NCBI GenBank assembly: GCA_039720395.1
Contig: CM077831.1
Location: forward strand, 32,833,067 to 32,897,066
Source: Liquidambar formosana
Lineage: Eukaryota > Streptophyta > Magnoliopsida > Saxifragales > Altingiaceae
Length of the DNA stretch: 64,000 nucleotides
Reading direction: 5' to 3'
Position 1 is the first letter of the stretch. Each line of letters begins with the position of its first letter. The position numbers and the translations under genes were made by a program. Shown one piece after another: positions 48,901 through 59,900 of the stretch. The notes under the pieces are model-generated. The model was not told the origin of the DNA. It did no database searches and was given only the letters and a program-made list of their open reading frames with translations.

Positions 48901-49215
48901 GGGATTAGAGATGAGCCGCAAGAGGTGAGGAAACGCGCCGGCGTCTAGGACGGCTCGGACGCCGGCGTCGAAGCCACAAGCGAAGCTGCCGATGGCGGCA
49001 GCAGACTGAACGAGGAGAGACGAGTCGGCAGCGGAGCCGAGAACGGAGGCGACGGCGGGGACGGCGCCGAGCTTGAGGTAGTAGAGCTTCTTGGTGCGGT
49101 TCCCGATGATCTGGTTCTTGACCTCCCTTAAGGCTTTGAGCTTTACGTCGGCGTCGGCGGAGGTCAGCCGCGCGAGAATGTCCTCCGGCGGGTGAATCGA
49201 CGCTGACGTAGGCAT
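39161..49215 (-). CDS. ARMC8: ARMC8/GID5-like armadillo protein, frameshift in exon 3
   Basis: Eight exons in transcript order: 48892-49215, 47134-47853, 44634-44730, 44470-44553, 42765-42999, 42499-42659, 40310-40588 and 39161-39394. Armadillo helices are clear throughout (QSAAAIGSFACGFDAGVRAV, LGAICNVVVDF, DSRLRTAAVWAVVNLTF). The order and content match ARMC8, the scaffold of the CTLH/GID ubiquitin ligase. The start ATG (MPTSASIHPPEDILARL) is chosen over an ATG 18 codons upstream. Exon 3 is 97 bp where 96 is needed: it reads VLNLIT and then stop, but the next frame continues DALTHDSTEVRTAACICLK. One extra base near 44711-44714 breaks the frame; all other joins are clean. Without it the product would be about 710 residues. 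The last exon is the least certain. The break may be an assembly error. Confidence 0.85.
42110..42215 (+). mobile_element. Short LINE 3'-end relic in an ARMC8 intron
   Basis: The segment TTTTATTAATAATATTTCTC followed by TTTGTTGCTGATCAAAA and an A-rich AATAAT tail matches the 3' end of the LINE in MED28 intron 1 (TTTGATTAATAATACATCTT, TTTGTTGCTGATAAAAA). It looks like a heavily truncated insertion of the same family, antisense to ARMC8. Confidence 0.55.
45958..45994. repeat. (GA)n microsatellite in ARMC8 intron 2
   Basis: An uninterrupted run of GAGAGA units of about 34 bp. The rest of this 2.4-kb intron (44731-47133) is AT-rich without a recognisable gene. Confidence 0.9.
48500..48860 (-). 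other. ARMC8 first-intron motif cluster
   Basis: Within intron 1 (47854-48891), the plus strand shows GGCAACCAAGCGGAGCC (about 48590), AGCAACCAAATGGAGTC (about 48714) and GCTACCAAACAATAG (about 48832). Read on the gene strand these are TTTGGTTGC-type motifs followed by AAAATG-like sequence, the same motif as in the leader intron of the CCCH gene. A poly-A of about 24 bases lies at 48480-48503. Confidence 0.45.
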
Positions 49216-51130
49216 GGTCGCCGGAGATATGTCATGCGAGCACCACGCGTATATAAGATTGCATCCCAAAGGACACTCGCTGAATTAAGGGGAAAGAAAT
49301 GTACAGATGCCTATCTACATGATTGCATCTACCTCTGATACCATTATAGGGAGTGACATAATTTGGTCTCCAATTTGTCCCTTTTTTAAAAATATGAAAA
49401 TTTATTTATTTGAATTCAAAAAATTTTAAATAACAAAAAAAAAAAAAGAAATAAATGGTGAAGTTGAACCAGAAACCAACTGGATGATAGGTGCCAGGCT
49501 ATTTGGATTTTTTGTGTTTTTCAGACAGGTTATTGTAATCTTTTAATTTTATTTGTGTGTCTTGTTGATTTTAATTTTTAAAAAATATAAAAAGTTTTTA
49601 TATGTTGTCAATTAAAAGCATTATTTGGAACATCTTTACATGATAATGTTTTTTCAAAATCTTTCATTTAAATTGATTTTTTAGGTAAAAATGAAACAAA
49701 AATAAAAATAGTAAATGATCAATAAATATACTTAAACGCAGATTTTGAAAAAAAAAAAATTTTGTAAAGTTATACCAAATGATTTTTTTAAAGGATCACA
49801 TGACCAATTTTAATAAAAACCTCTTACTATTTTTCATAAAACCTTGATAAATAAAATTTAGTAGGGTGTACAAATAAAATTAAGGAGTTGCAAACTTGCA
49901 ATAATTGCCCTCTCTTTTTTTTTTTTTTTGGGTAACAATTAGATTTTCATTGCATCAATATAGTAGTAACTTAAGGACCTATATGGGTTGTTTAAAAATT
50001 TGATCAAATTGATCCAATACTTAACTATGATATGGTTTTTAAATAAACCAACTCAAACTTTATTTGAAAAAAAAAAAAAAAAAAAAAGAAGGTATTTATA
50101 CAATGCTTTTAACAGAAAGTTGAACAAATTAGCCAAAAAAAAAATAAATAAATACCAAACAATGTGAAATAAAAAATGACTAGACTTATCTTTAACTTGC
50201 GGAATTTAATTTACCCATCAATCTAACTTGAGCCTATAACCTCTCCTACATATAAAGAGGAAAAATGTCACTAAATCACAAGACTATATGTAATTTATTT
50301 GGAATTAGTTATAGGTCATCTCAAAATCCATTTGGGTTCATAAGATAGATGAGTCAAGTTCAATATATATTATTTTTTATTAAGTCAAATTAAAAAAATA
50401 AAAAAAAACAAGACTTGATTCTATTAGTTGGTTAATACAATAAACAACCAAACTATTCAAATTCGATTTATAATTGACTTGATAGTAGCCTTGTTTGATA
50501 TCGTTCATCATACGAACTAATCTTGTTTTTGAACACATTAATTTATAAAATAAAGTTTAAACAAACTATTATACTCAATTTGGCTTAGCTTATAGTGTCA
50601 AAAGCTATGTTACCTTACAATGTTTGAATGCGTTTTTGTTTCTCACTTCTATATCTATCATTTTTTTCTTATAAAATCCTAAATACTATGGAGTAGTATT
50701 ATTGCTTTATGACTGAAAAATATAAAATAATAAAATAATAATTTTAAATTAATTTAAACTCCAATTCCCTAACACATTATCCACACCAATATCTTTAAAA
50801 AAATAATTAGGAGTGTTCTGTACTTATTTATTTTTGTTTTCTCACAGCTTCATATATATATATATATTTTAGTATGCATAGATGTTACTCCGTATAAGTA
50901 GTATTTCTTACATTTCAAAATCAGGAAACCTTCCCAATTCGATGGTACTTAACAATGCAAAACTAAATAAATAAATAAATAAAAATCCCAAGTAATAATT
51001 AAAGTACAAAAATTATGCCTTTGAAGAGGTTTTCGTGGACCGGGGCTAATTTAGATCTGGGGCCCAAACCCAACCCCTAGGTCTCGTTGGCTTCCATCAA
51101 AGCTCCCAAGGAAGTGGATTTCGGGTGAAT
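49216..51130. other. Divergent intergenic region
   Basis: AT-rich spacer between the ARMC8 start (minus) and the leader of the small membrane protein gene (plus). It contains poly-A and poly-T runs. Promoters of both genes must lie here, but no specific element stands out. No coding sequence is seen. Confidence 0.5.
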
Positions 51131-51335
51131 GCGGGGGACTTGAGAACCCGAAATCCATAGACCCGAAGAATCAACCCAGACGTCCACCCTCTCTCTTTCC
51201 TCTCTTTCTCGCTCTTGATTTTTGCTGGCAAAAACCCTAAACCTAGCTGAATTCGGCAGAATTTACAGGCACAAAGGTTTGCTTGGGGGGTTTTTTTGAG
51301 TCTCAGAGTTTGGTGTTTGACTTGGAAGTTAAAAG
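51130..51335 (+). other. Untranslated first exon of the 60-residue protein gene
   Basis: A leader-like stretch (CT-rich near 51190-51215, AAAACCCTAAACC near 51233) ends at a strong donor AAAAG/GTGAGTTC at 51336. The matching acceptor TTTTTGCAG at 53498-53506 sits 6 bp before the start codon, so the leader intron is about 2.2 kb. The 5' end is approximate. Confidence 0.55.
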
Positions 51336-51496
51336 GTGAGTTCAAATTGTAGTTCTCTTCGTTTTTCTCTCCTCGGGATATTTTTTGGTTGAAATTTTTG
51401 CTTTTGCTCGCTTTGTTTTTACATTTTGTTCATTGCTGTGTTCATTTGGATCTTTGATACTATTGTGTTATGCTAAATGTTGAGCTTGCAAGCTGT

Positions 51497-51870
51497 TTGA
51501 TGAAAAACCCAATGAAATCTTAGGTGTAACACCCGAATAAATGATAATCTCATTTGGGATTACTCTCTCTCTCCGATGAAAACCCCAATGAAACCTCATG
51601 CGAAAAAGCCCACTACATGATAATTTCGTTTGGGATTGCACACACACACACTCTCTCTCTCTCTATGTGATGAAACCCCAGTGAAAACTCATGCGGAAAA
51701 AGCCCACAATATGATAATCTTGTTTGGGATTACACACTCACTCACTCTCTCTCTGTCTATCTATCATGAAAAACCGCAGTGAAACTTCATGTGAAAAACC
51801 CCACTAGATGATAATTGTTTTTGGGATTATTCCCACTCCCCTCTCTCACACATGAAGAACTCTAATGATA
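51497..51870. repeat. ~90-bp minisatellite in leader intron
   Basis: Four diverged tandem copies of about 77-98 bp starting GATGAAAACCCCAATGAAAC, running through CATGATAATTTCGTTTGGGA and ending in CA/CT microsatellite tracts (starts near 51497, 51574, 51667 and 51766). Confidence 0.8.
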
Positions 51871-52261
51871 CTTGACCTATTGCGTTAGGTTGCTTTACCC
51901 GAGGCCTCAACTTAAATTTGATTTTGTTGGTTCTCAACTTGAAATTTGACCTGAAATTTGTCAATTCTGGACATACTCACTGCCATTGCAATTCAATGCA
52001 ATTTTTTAAGGTGGTTGGGTTTTGGTTTGGACTCGATCTAGTTGCACACCTACACAAACACTGCATTCTAACAGCAGCATCATCAATGCCAACTCTTGTG
52101 TTCCACATTCATGCCGCCATTTGAGCATAGGAAAGGATGTTGTTCCCACTAAAGCACTTCTATAATATTGTTAGTTTGCTTCTATAAATATATATGCCAT
52201 ACATAAAAATGTTCTGGTAGCTTTCCTTAGGGAATCCATGGATTGTCTTGTTTGGATAGAT

Positions 52262-52462
52262 GCAACCTACCTCCGTCTGGAACTGCTCAAAACCTTGGGT
52301 TGATGATGGAGAGTGCATCTTGACAGTACCTTGGGTCCCATCTTTCAACTTTTCCGTGGTAAAGCTTTCAAATTTAACTCCTCCAATGACTGTTTTGAAG
52401 TTGGTGGCAATGTTGAAAACTTCAGAGTACGCAAAATTATGATTCTTTGGCTCCACTGACTG
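52262..52462 (-). pseudogene. Malectin/LRR receptor-kinase fragment
   Basis: The minus strand encodes a piece of the juxtamembrane and early kinase region of a plant receptor kinase: EPKNHNFAYSEVFNIATNF, then LKDGTQGTVKMHSPSSTQGF and EQFQTEV. In family members this region reads F-x-YSEV ... G-x-GGFG-x-V ... DGT-x-VAVK-x-LS. Here the Gly-rich loop is disrupted (GGVKFES) and the Ala-Val-Lys motif is degraded (GTVKM). It is an isolated relic, antisense inside the leader intron of the neighbouring gene. Confidence 0.7.
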
Positions 52463-53185
52463 TACCTTATTGTGGATTCAATAACAGGAGTAAATAAATA
52501 TGATAAGAATTTGATTCGTTGAAAAGGGGCCTTACTTTGAAATTTGTGCTCATATCTTTCTTGATGCAAAGATGGTTAGAGCCAAACCTATCATTAGGTT
52601 TGGGTTTGGGTTTCAAATTAGGGAGGACTAGATTGGATGTGGATGTACAAGAGAAAACCTAAGAGTTACTCCAGTTGATGAAAAGGGAGAGCCAGCTGAG
52701 ATGGTTTATTTTTTTGTGAGAGCTTTAAAAAAACTAGAGGATGGGCTAGAAAAGATATCGATAGAAATTGATTAATCTATTGTTGATGAGCTTATTGTTT
52801 CTTGCTCTCTTTATCATTGTAGAAAATCACTGAGGCTTGTATAGATAGCTCCAACCATCTCCATTTTCTTCTCGACTAGCTCCACAGCAAATTACTGAGG
52901 GTTATATAGATATCTGCACATTGGAGCTATTAGTCCACACATTCTTGGCCCTAGTAAGCTTTTGGTGGCAGCAGGTTGTACTTACGCCATTTTAAAACCA
53001 TGAGTGTTGTTGTGATTAGACTGCGACATTTATTTGACTTTGGTTCTGAAGTCTTGAAATTATTGATAACCAAGTTTTCATCACTGCAAATTTTTTTTTG
53101 AATAAGGTCTTAAAGTTTTTAGCTTTTTTTTTTTTTTTTTAATCTGTAAGAATTGCCCTTTAATATATTTTATGCTGGGCTTATG

Positions 53186-53216
<31 letters not shown>

Positions 53217-53512
53217 GTATATGTTTTGATTTTGTTTAGGGTATAAATATTGTTAGATGGCTTTCATCCATTAAAAGCACAAATTCCACCCCTTCCCCCC
53301 CCCCCCCCCCCCTCAGAAAAAAAAATTTATATTTTTCTATACATTTCCCAGTGGACCAAGTGGTGTATTATTAATTGAGTACCTAGTGTCATATCTGCAT
53401 GGGTTCATATTCCATTTTGTACTGTGCATTAGATCATTTTACCAGCCACACTGCAACAGTTTTTAAAATGCTGTTGTAGTTAAAGCAGTTTCGTGGGTTT
53501 TTGCAGCAAGAT

Positions 53513-53873
53513 ATGGGAACCAGGGGAGTTATTGGGGATAAATGGTCCATGAGGGTTCTCTGGATGTGTGCAATTGGAAGTGCAATCAGTATGCATCCCA
53601 AATTTTCTTCTTGAGTTCTTGCTAAAAAATATTATTTAATAGTCAACTAAATACTCTCTCAATTATTCATTTGAATATAACATTTACTTTAATTTGTGTC
53701 CTCTTCTTCTTCTTTCCTCTTTCTCCCACCTCTTGCTCTTTCTGTTGGTGATTATTACTTGTCTAGGCCTTTATATGGTTGCTGTAGAAAGACAAATACA
53801 GAACAGGGAACGGATGATGGCTGAAAGTTTGAAGGCTATGGAATCAGGTGCAGACAGTGGTGAGGAAGTTTGA
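53513..53873 (+). CDS. 60-residue single-pass membrane protein, family not named
   Basis: Two exons (53513-53588, 53767-53873) encode 60 residues. The split codon A/GC gives Ser. The first ten residues (MGTRGVIGDK) are followed by one hydrophobic segment (VLWMCAIGSAISLYMVAV, about residues 15-32) and a charged helix (ERQIQNRERMMAESLKAM) with an acidic end. Clean splice sites, a long leader intron and a compact design suggest a real conserved small gene. It resembles tiny organelle membrane proteins or assembly factors in build, but I cannot assign a family. It is too short for usual ORF cut-offs because each exon is small. Confidence 0.7.
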
Positions 53874-55250
53874 TTGCAGACATCTCCTGATGGTAATACA
53901 TTGTTCGTAATACCTTTTCTCGTTGCTGCACCCAATTTTCTGAATTGGGTCCTCTCTGTTTTTTTTAGTCCCAATTGAAACTGTTTTGGGTTCCCCTTTC
54001 TCTGAGAATAATGTGTTTAAATTCATTTTGAAGGATGATAAGCGATTCACCATGGGTGTAATAAAATAGGGGAAAAAAAGGATGAATGGATGATTTGGTG
54101 TGTTGAACTCTTGAAATTTATGCTCATCTAGAGTCATGTTCATGTAGAAAATTTACTGCTTGGCTTGCTTCCATTGTTTGCATTATTTAAAAGGAAATAT
54201 GTGGTGCAAAAATGTTGAGCTGGAGCCAGGCATTTGTAAAATTTTTTTACTTGAGCAATGATAGGGTCTGGCCCATTGCTCGAAAATCTACCAAATTTTT
54301 TTACTTCTGGTTCCTGCAAACGAAAAATCATTTGAGTCCTCTTTCCCAACAATACATCCATGTGATTTTGTGAATAGGATGGTAGCCCATCAAATCCATT
54401 GGTGAAGGGCTCCAAAGGCAATTTTGAGTTGATAAGGTACAGAGTGCATTTGGACAAAAACCAGGCCAGGGATAAAATGAGCCGTTTTGTGACAAGGCAA
54501 CCTAGGATGAATCTTCGAGCAACCCAATAACATGATTCCCGTTCAGGTGGTTACTACATATGTATTCAATTTACAATCTGCTTATGAATAGTATTTGACA
54601 GCGCAGCTCAAAACACCAAGGTTGTTCATATTTGGTGCAAGCCCAGTTCCAGACTTGGGCTTTACTCACAAGTTGTTCGGCAACTCATTTCATGGCCTCA
54701 GACTCATGGGAAGAGGTGTTGGGTGGCCATGGCTATAAACAAATCGGGTCGGGTCGAGTCGAGTAGTATTCCACCAAAACTTAATTTGATAAGTTAACGA
54801 GTTCAAAAAGGATAGTTTGAGCTTTGAGTGAACTCGAATGAGTTTCACACGAGTGAATCTCAAACCGAACTTGTATAGTTTGGTTATTTAAAGAATAAAG
54901 AAACTTATCGAACTAAGTAATATTTTGTTCAAACTTAATTAAGTTAACAAGCTCAAAAATAAAATTTAAGATCAACCCTAAAATGGGGGTGGTGCAATGG
55001 GTGATAGTAATGGCAAGTAGTGGCAGTGTCTTCGACAATGCAATAGAGTGATCAATAAATTAAGGGACTCAATAACTAAGGAGTTGCTTCGGTTGGGGGT
55101 GATCACCTCAATTGCATCAAAACAGGAATGACAAATTACAACCCGCCCTTTTTTTTTTTTGGTGCTGGGGCAAATTACCAGTTGCTCCAGATAAATGTAG
55201 TATTTTAAATTATTTATACTTGGGTTTGACTTAACGGATCAACCTAAAAG
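53874..55250. other. Intergenic region
   Basis: AT-rich spacer. It holds a motif GGGTCGGGTCGAGTCGAG near 54750 and a poly-T run near 55150. No gene seen. Confidence 0.5.
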
Positions 55251-55539
55251 TTGACCAGTGTCACCTCGGACCCCAAACTCCACATTCCAATCCACTTTAA
55301 TCTCAGAAGACGCACCCGCGCGGGTCCACCGCTTTATCCGGTCACCAAACCCCCTGTTCTTACTCACCTACCCCACACTCCGCTTCCCCACCCTTTCCAC
55401 CTCTACTTCCGGTTCCCCCTCCTCCCTCCTCAAATTTAAACCCCCCTTCATTTCATCTGCATTTCAGCACGATTTCATCTCCCACTCCGCTCAAATTCAT
55501 CCTCATTTAACCACCATTTCATCTCACCTTAATTTAATT

Positions 55540-55799
55540 TCAATAAACGTTACTCTCTCTCTCTCTCCCCTCCACTTTCTCTCTCTAGATTTGTACGAAC
55601 ATGGCGATCGAGCTTCTCCCCTCACGATGTTGTTGGTGTTCTTCTTCTTCTGGTTCTCGCCGGTTTTTGGAGGCGGTACCAGCTACTGTCCTTGATTGCT
55701 GCTCGTGCTCAGCAGATTGGTGAATGTGTAATAGGAGTTCCGTACATAATCCAAAGGATGGTGTTTCTTAGCTTTCTCCGATTTATAACCCGGAAATCA
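55540..55799 (+). other. Untranslated first exon of the CCCH gene
   Basis: A (CT)n-rich stretch at 55552-55590 leads into an exon ending at donor AAATCA/GTGAGT (55800). The acceptor TTTTTTCAG at 57665-57673 lies 22 bp before the main ATG, so the leader intron is about 1.87 kb. The intron (55800-57673) carries TTTGGTTGCTGAGAAAA(A)TG motifs near 55953 and 56172 and a (GT)n run at 56651-56676. Confidence 0.6.
55601..55723 (+). promoter_or_regulatory. Upstream ORF in the CCCH gene leader
   Basis: The first ATG in the predicted leader (ATGGCGATCGAG) opens a 40-codon frame, Cys- and Ser-rich (CCWCSSSSGSRR), ending TGG TGA. A second upstream ATG at 55758 opens a frame that continues across the splice ([15 protein letters not shown]) and overlaps the main start codon before stopping near 57725. 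Both would be expected to reduce main-frame translation; this is inference. Confidence 0.5.
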
Positions 55800-57695
55800 G
55801 TGAGTATTTTGATGAATGCTTCATTCTACGTATACCTATACACACACACACATATACTATATGTATATATATATATTTGTGTTGCAATCGTTTAGTGTTT
55901 CTGTAGTTATGCTATGATTTTGATTTTAATCTCGAAATTTGTGTTCTCTTGTTTGGTTGCTGAGAAAAATGTGAGAAAATCAGCGAGGAGTTTTTCTTCT
56001 TTTTCAGTTTTAAAATTATGTATTTTTATGAATGCTTCATGCTATGTGTACCTACGCGCACACACGCATATATATGCATATTGAATGTTGTGATCGTTCA
56101 GTCTTTCTGTTATCATGCTATGATTTTGATTTTATGCTCGAAATTGTTGTTTGCTTTTGTGTTTTACTTTTGTTTGGTTGCTGAGAAAATGTGGGAAGAG
56201 AAAAGAAAAATTAGGAAAACCCATGTTAAATTTTTTCCTCGTTTGAGTCGCTGAGCTTGCTCTAAATTTTATGTGGAGACCGAATAAATGTATAACAGAA
56301 AATTCAAAATTTTATATTATTTTTATATTCCCGCATTTTCTCGGCAGCCAGACGGAGCATATGTCTCGTTTGTAATTCTGAGTGCAATATTTATTTTTTT
56401 ATTTTTGAGATGTTAGACTAAAACTGTTCTCGTCAGTACAAATATATTTTTTGGTTTGATCTTTGACTTTATACTTCGATTTATATAGTTTACTAACCAT
56501 GATTTTGATATGAACACACACACATATATATTGTGGATATTAGAAATTTGATATTTGATTTTTTTCTTTTCTCTGAATTTTACTTCCTTATATATATTTT
56601 GAGGCTTTCCATTACATTGAACTTTTTTGTACATCCGAAGGAGAGATAAAGTGTGTGTGTGTGTGTGTGTGTGTGTTTTGATGGAAGGGGTTCCGAATCC
56701 TCATTATCTCCTTTCTGTGGCACATCTTCATTATTTGAAATTATTGTTTCCAGTTTTGTGATTTATGCCTTATTTATTATTTCTATAAATCCTCCCAAAC
56801 CCTGAATCCTGCTTTACCCTTTTTTTTATGGAAACCCCTATTGAAAGGGTTTTGTTTTTTTCTTTCCTCCTGTAGGTTTCTGGTTTCTTCAAGTTCCTTA
56901 TATGGTTGCCATTCCATGAATTACAGAGATCCTTATTATTATTATTTTTTAAACAAATAAATTCCCTAATAATCCTTAAACTTGCTTGACTTTGGTTTTT
57001 GGGTACCCTCTTGAAAACCTTTTAAGTTTCAAAAAATCATAAATCTATTCTTTTTTTTTTTTTTTTTTGGTACAATGAATCATAAATCTATTCATCCATC
57101 CACTTTGTTTACTGGATGATTTATAAATGGAAAACTTGTAATTAGCCAAAAAAGGAGCCCCTTTTGCTTTGAAAAAGTGGCTGCCACATCATTTGTGGAT
57201 GTAGCACTACGTTGGTGCTTTTTTTAAAGTCCCTTCTATGGTTCTTCAAATTTTTTAGTTATAATATATCATTTATTGGTGATACAGTTCATGAATCAAT
57301 ATGGGAATCTTTTTCTTTTTTAAAAAATCCCCGAAAACCTTGTTTGACTCTTGTCATTTTTTTTTTAATAAATAATATTAATTAATGTTGTTATTTTTAA
57401 AATTTCCCTTTCAAAGCTTTCCTTAATCTTCCTGGCAAGTTTCTTCAAGTCCATTCTGTGATCCTTGTTCATATTTTAATTATTAGTCAATAAACAATGT
57501 CTGTTTTTGGTGATACAGTTCTTGAGTTGAAATTGGTATCTTTTATTTATTTAGGGCATCTTTTTTATTCATTTTTTATATTCTTTAAGTGAAGTATTGA
57601 TGCACGAGAATCATTATATGTAGTTTATTCTTATAGATTAGTATTTGATTCTAAATCGGATGCGTTTTTTCAGGTTGGTTCCATTTTATTGAAGC

Positions 57696-59900
57696 ATGTG
57701 TGGTGGACCGGAGCTGTTAAATTCTGAGACTCCTCTCCCATTGTCTAGCCCAGAAAGAGAAACGTTTACCAAAGATATGAATAACCCAACTGGAACAGTC
57801 AAACCTGAAAAATATTTCTCTACGTTACTTGAGCTTGCGGCTAGTAATGATATTGAAGGTTTCAAGCAATCTATCTCTAATGCTTCTGCAATTGATGAGA
57901 CTGGCCTCTGGTACGGCCGCCAAAGGGCCTCAGGACAGATGGTGCTTGAGCATAGAACTCCCTTAATGGTTGCTGCTACATATGGTAGTGTTGATGTTGT
58001 GAAACTTATACTTTCTTTATCTGAGGCGGATGTAAATTGCTCCTGTGGCCCGGATAAGAGCACTGCCCTTCACTGTGCTGCATCTGGTGGATCTGCTAAT
58101 GCTCTTGATGTTGTTAAGCTTCTGTTGCTTGCTGGTGCTGAACCTAGTTCCACTGATGCCAATGGGCGGCGCCCCTTTGATGTTATTGTTGTTCCTCCAA
58201 AGCATCCTGGCTTGAAAGTTGCCCTTGAAGAGCTCCTCAAAAACAGTGATTCTGTTTGTCAGCAGAATTTGGAGGTTTCATCCTTTAGTTTGAAATCTAA
58301 TCCGCCATCCCTCTCATCGTCCCCAGAAAATGGTTACTTATTTTCTTTTTCAGATTCAACTTCTCCAATTACTTCCAAGCCTAATGATAGTGTTTTATCT
58401 TCTGCACCGGAGAAGAAAGAATACCCAATAGACCCATCACTTCCTGATATAAAGAACAGCATTTATGCTACTGATGAATTTCGAATGTTCTCGTTTAAGG
58501 TCAGGCCTTGCTCCCGAGCTTATTCCCATGATTGGACTGAATGCCCTTTTGTTCATCCGGGTGAGAATGCTCGAAGAAGGGACCCGAGGAAGTATCATTA
58601 CAGTTGTGTGCCATGTCCAGATTTCCGGAAGGGGGCGTGTAGGCGTGGAGATATGTGTGAATATGCTCATGGAGTTTTTGAGTGCTGGCTCCACCCGGCA
58701 CAATACAGGACCCGACTCTGCAAGGATGGGACAAGTTGTACTCGTCGTGTGTGCTTCTTTGCCCACACAAATGAGGAACTTCGACCCCTATATATGTCTA
58801 CAGGATCTGCCGTCCCATCCCCTCGATCAGCCACTTCTGCCGCTACTGCCATGGATATGGCTGTGGCCTTGAGCCTCATGCCTGGCTCTCCCTCGGCAGC
58901 TTCTGTCATGTCACCATCCCCCTTTACACCTCCCATGTCTCCATCTGGGAGTGGTATTTCTCACTCATCCATGGCTTGGCCTCAGCAAAACATCCCAACT
59001 TTGCATCTCCCAGGCAGCAATCTCCAAACAAGCCGCCTTAGATCATCTCTTAATGCAAGGGACTGTGTGGCAGATGAGTTCAATATGTTGCAGGATTTTG
59101 AAGTGCAGCAACAACAGCTCCTTAATGATTTGTCTTGTTTCTCTCAGTCACATCTCAGTTCCTCCTCTGTGAATCTTTCTGTTCGTTCAAAAACCCTGAA
59201 CCCTTCAAATCTTGATGAGCTCTTCTCTGCTGAGGTCTCATCTCCTCGATATTCTGATCAGTTGGCTGCTTCATCTGTTTTCTCCCCATCACGCAAATCA
59301 GTGGTTCTAAATCAGTTACAGCAGCAACAGAGCATGTTATCCCCGATCAACACTAATGTATTCTCTCCGAAGAATGTTGATCACCCTCTCTTGCAGGCCT
59401 CCTTTGGTGTTTCGTCCTCAAGTAGGATGTCACCTCGAAGCATTGAGCCGCTCTCCCCATTCAACTCCCGTCTAGCCACTCTTGCTCATCGCGAGAAGCA
59501 ACAGCAACAACTACGCAGCCTCAGCTCGCGGGATCTTGGATCCAACCTCCCACGGGAGATGGGATCCAGTGGTGCAGGGGTTGTTGGATCCCCTGTGAAT
59601 TCTTGGTCTAAATGGGAATCCTCTAATGGGAAAGTAGATTGGTCAGTTCAAGGAGAAGAACTGGGTCAATTCCAGAAATCATGTTCAATGGGGCATAATG
59701 GGGAGGAGCCTGATGTGTCATGGGTTCAATCTCTGATGAAGGATACACCACCTGAGATCAAAGAAACGCTAACTGTTCCAGTCTCAGGTGCAGCGCTTTC
59801 TGGTGAGGGTTCTAATTCAAGCTCTCAGATAGAATCCATAGATCATGCGGTTTTGGGAGCATGGATTGAGCAGATGCAGCTCGATCAGATTGTTGCTTAG
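57696..59900 (+). CDS. Ankyrin / tandem CCCH zinc finger protein, OXS2/C3H30-like
   Basis: A single-exon frame of 734 residues. Two ankyrin-type repeats occupy about residues 86-165 ([31 protein letters not shown]). The plant RR-TZF module follows: an Arg-rich C-X5-H-X4-C-X3-H part at 272-287, then C-X7-C-X5-C-X3-H at 307-325 and C-X5-C-X4-C-X3-H at 342-357. The rest is Ser/Pro/Gln-rich, with [13 protein letters not shown] and a Leu-rich C-terminus ([17 protein letters not shown]) like the export signals described for this subfamily. Members (Arabidopsis C3H30/TZF7/OXS2, C3H56) bind RNA or DNA, move between nucleus and cytoplasmic granules, and act in stress and flowering responses. All zinc ligands are intact. 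It has a spliced leader with upstream ORFs. Confidence 0.93.
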   Translation: MCGGPELLNSETPLPLSSPERETFTKDMNNPTGTVKPEKYFSTLLELAASNDIEGFKQSISNASAIDETGLWYGRQRASGQMVLEHRTPLMVAATYGSVDVVKLILSLSEADVNCSCGPDKSTALHCAASGGSANALDVVKLLLLAGAEPSSTDANGRRPFDVIVVPPKHPGLKVALEELLKNSDSVCQQNLEVSSFSLKSNPPSLSSSPENGYLFSFSDSTSPITSKPNDSVLSSAPEKKEYPIDPSLPDIKNSIYATDEFRMFSFKVRPCSRAYSHDWTECPFVHPGENARRRDPRKYHYSCVPCPDFRKGACRRGDMCEYAHGVFECWLHPAQYRTRLCKDGTSCTRRVCFFAHTNEELRPLYMSTGSAVPSPRSATSAATAMDMAVALSLMPGSPSAASVMSPSPFTPPMSPSGSGISHSSMAWPQQNIPTLHLPGSNLQTSRLRSSLNARDCVADEFNMLQDFEVQQQQLLNDLSCFSQSHLSSSSVNLSVRSKTLNPSNLDELFSAEVSSPRYSDQLAASSVFSPSRKSVVLNQLQQQQSMLSPINTNVFSPKNVDHPLLQASFGVSSSSRMSPRSIEPLSPFNSRLATLAHREKQQQQLRSLSSRDLGSNLPREMGSSGAGVVGSPVNSWSKWESSNGKVDWSVQGEELGQFQKSCSMGHNGEEPDVSWVQSLMKDTPPEIKETLTVPVSGAALSGEGSNSSSQIESIDHAVLGAWIEQMQLDQIVA

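Noticed and set aside
58437..58936. Antisense and alternate-frame ORFs across the CCCH gene
   Set aside because: Shadows of the real 734-residue frame, with no recognisable motifs.
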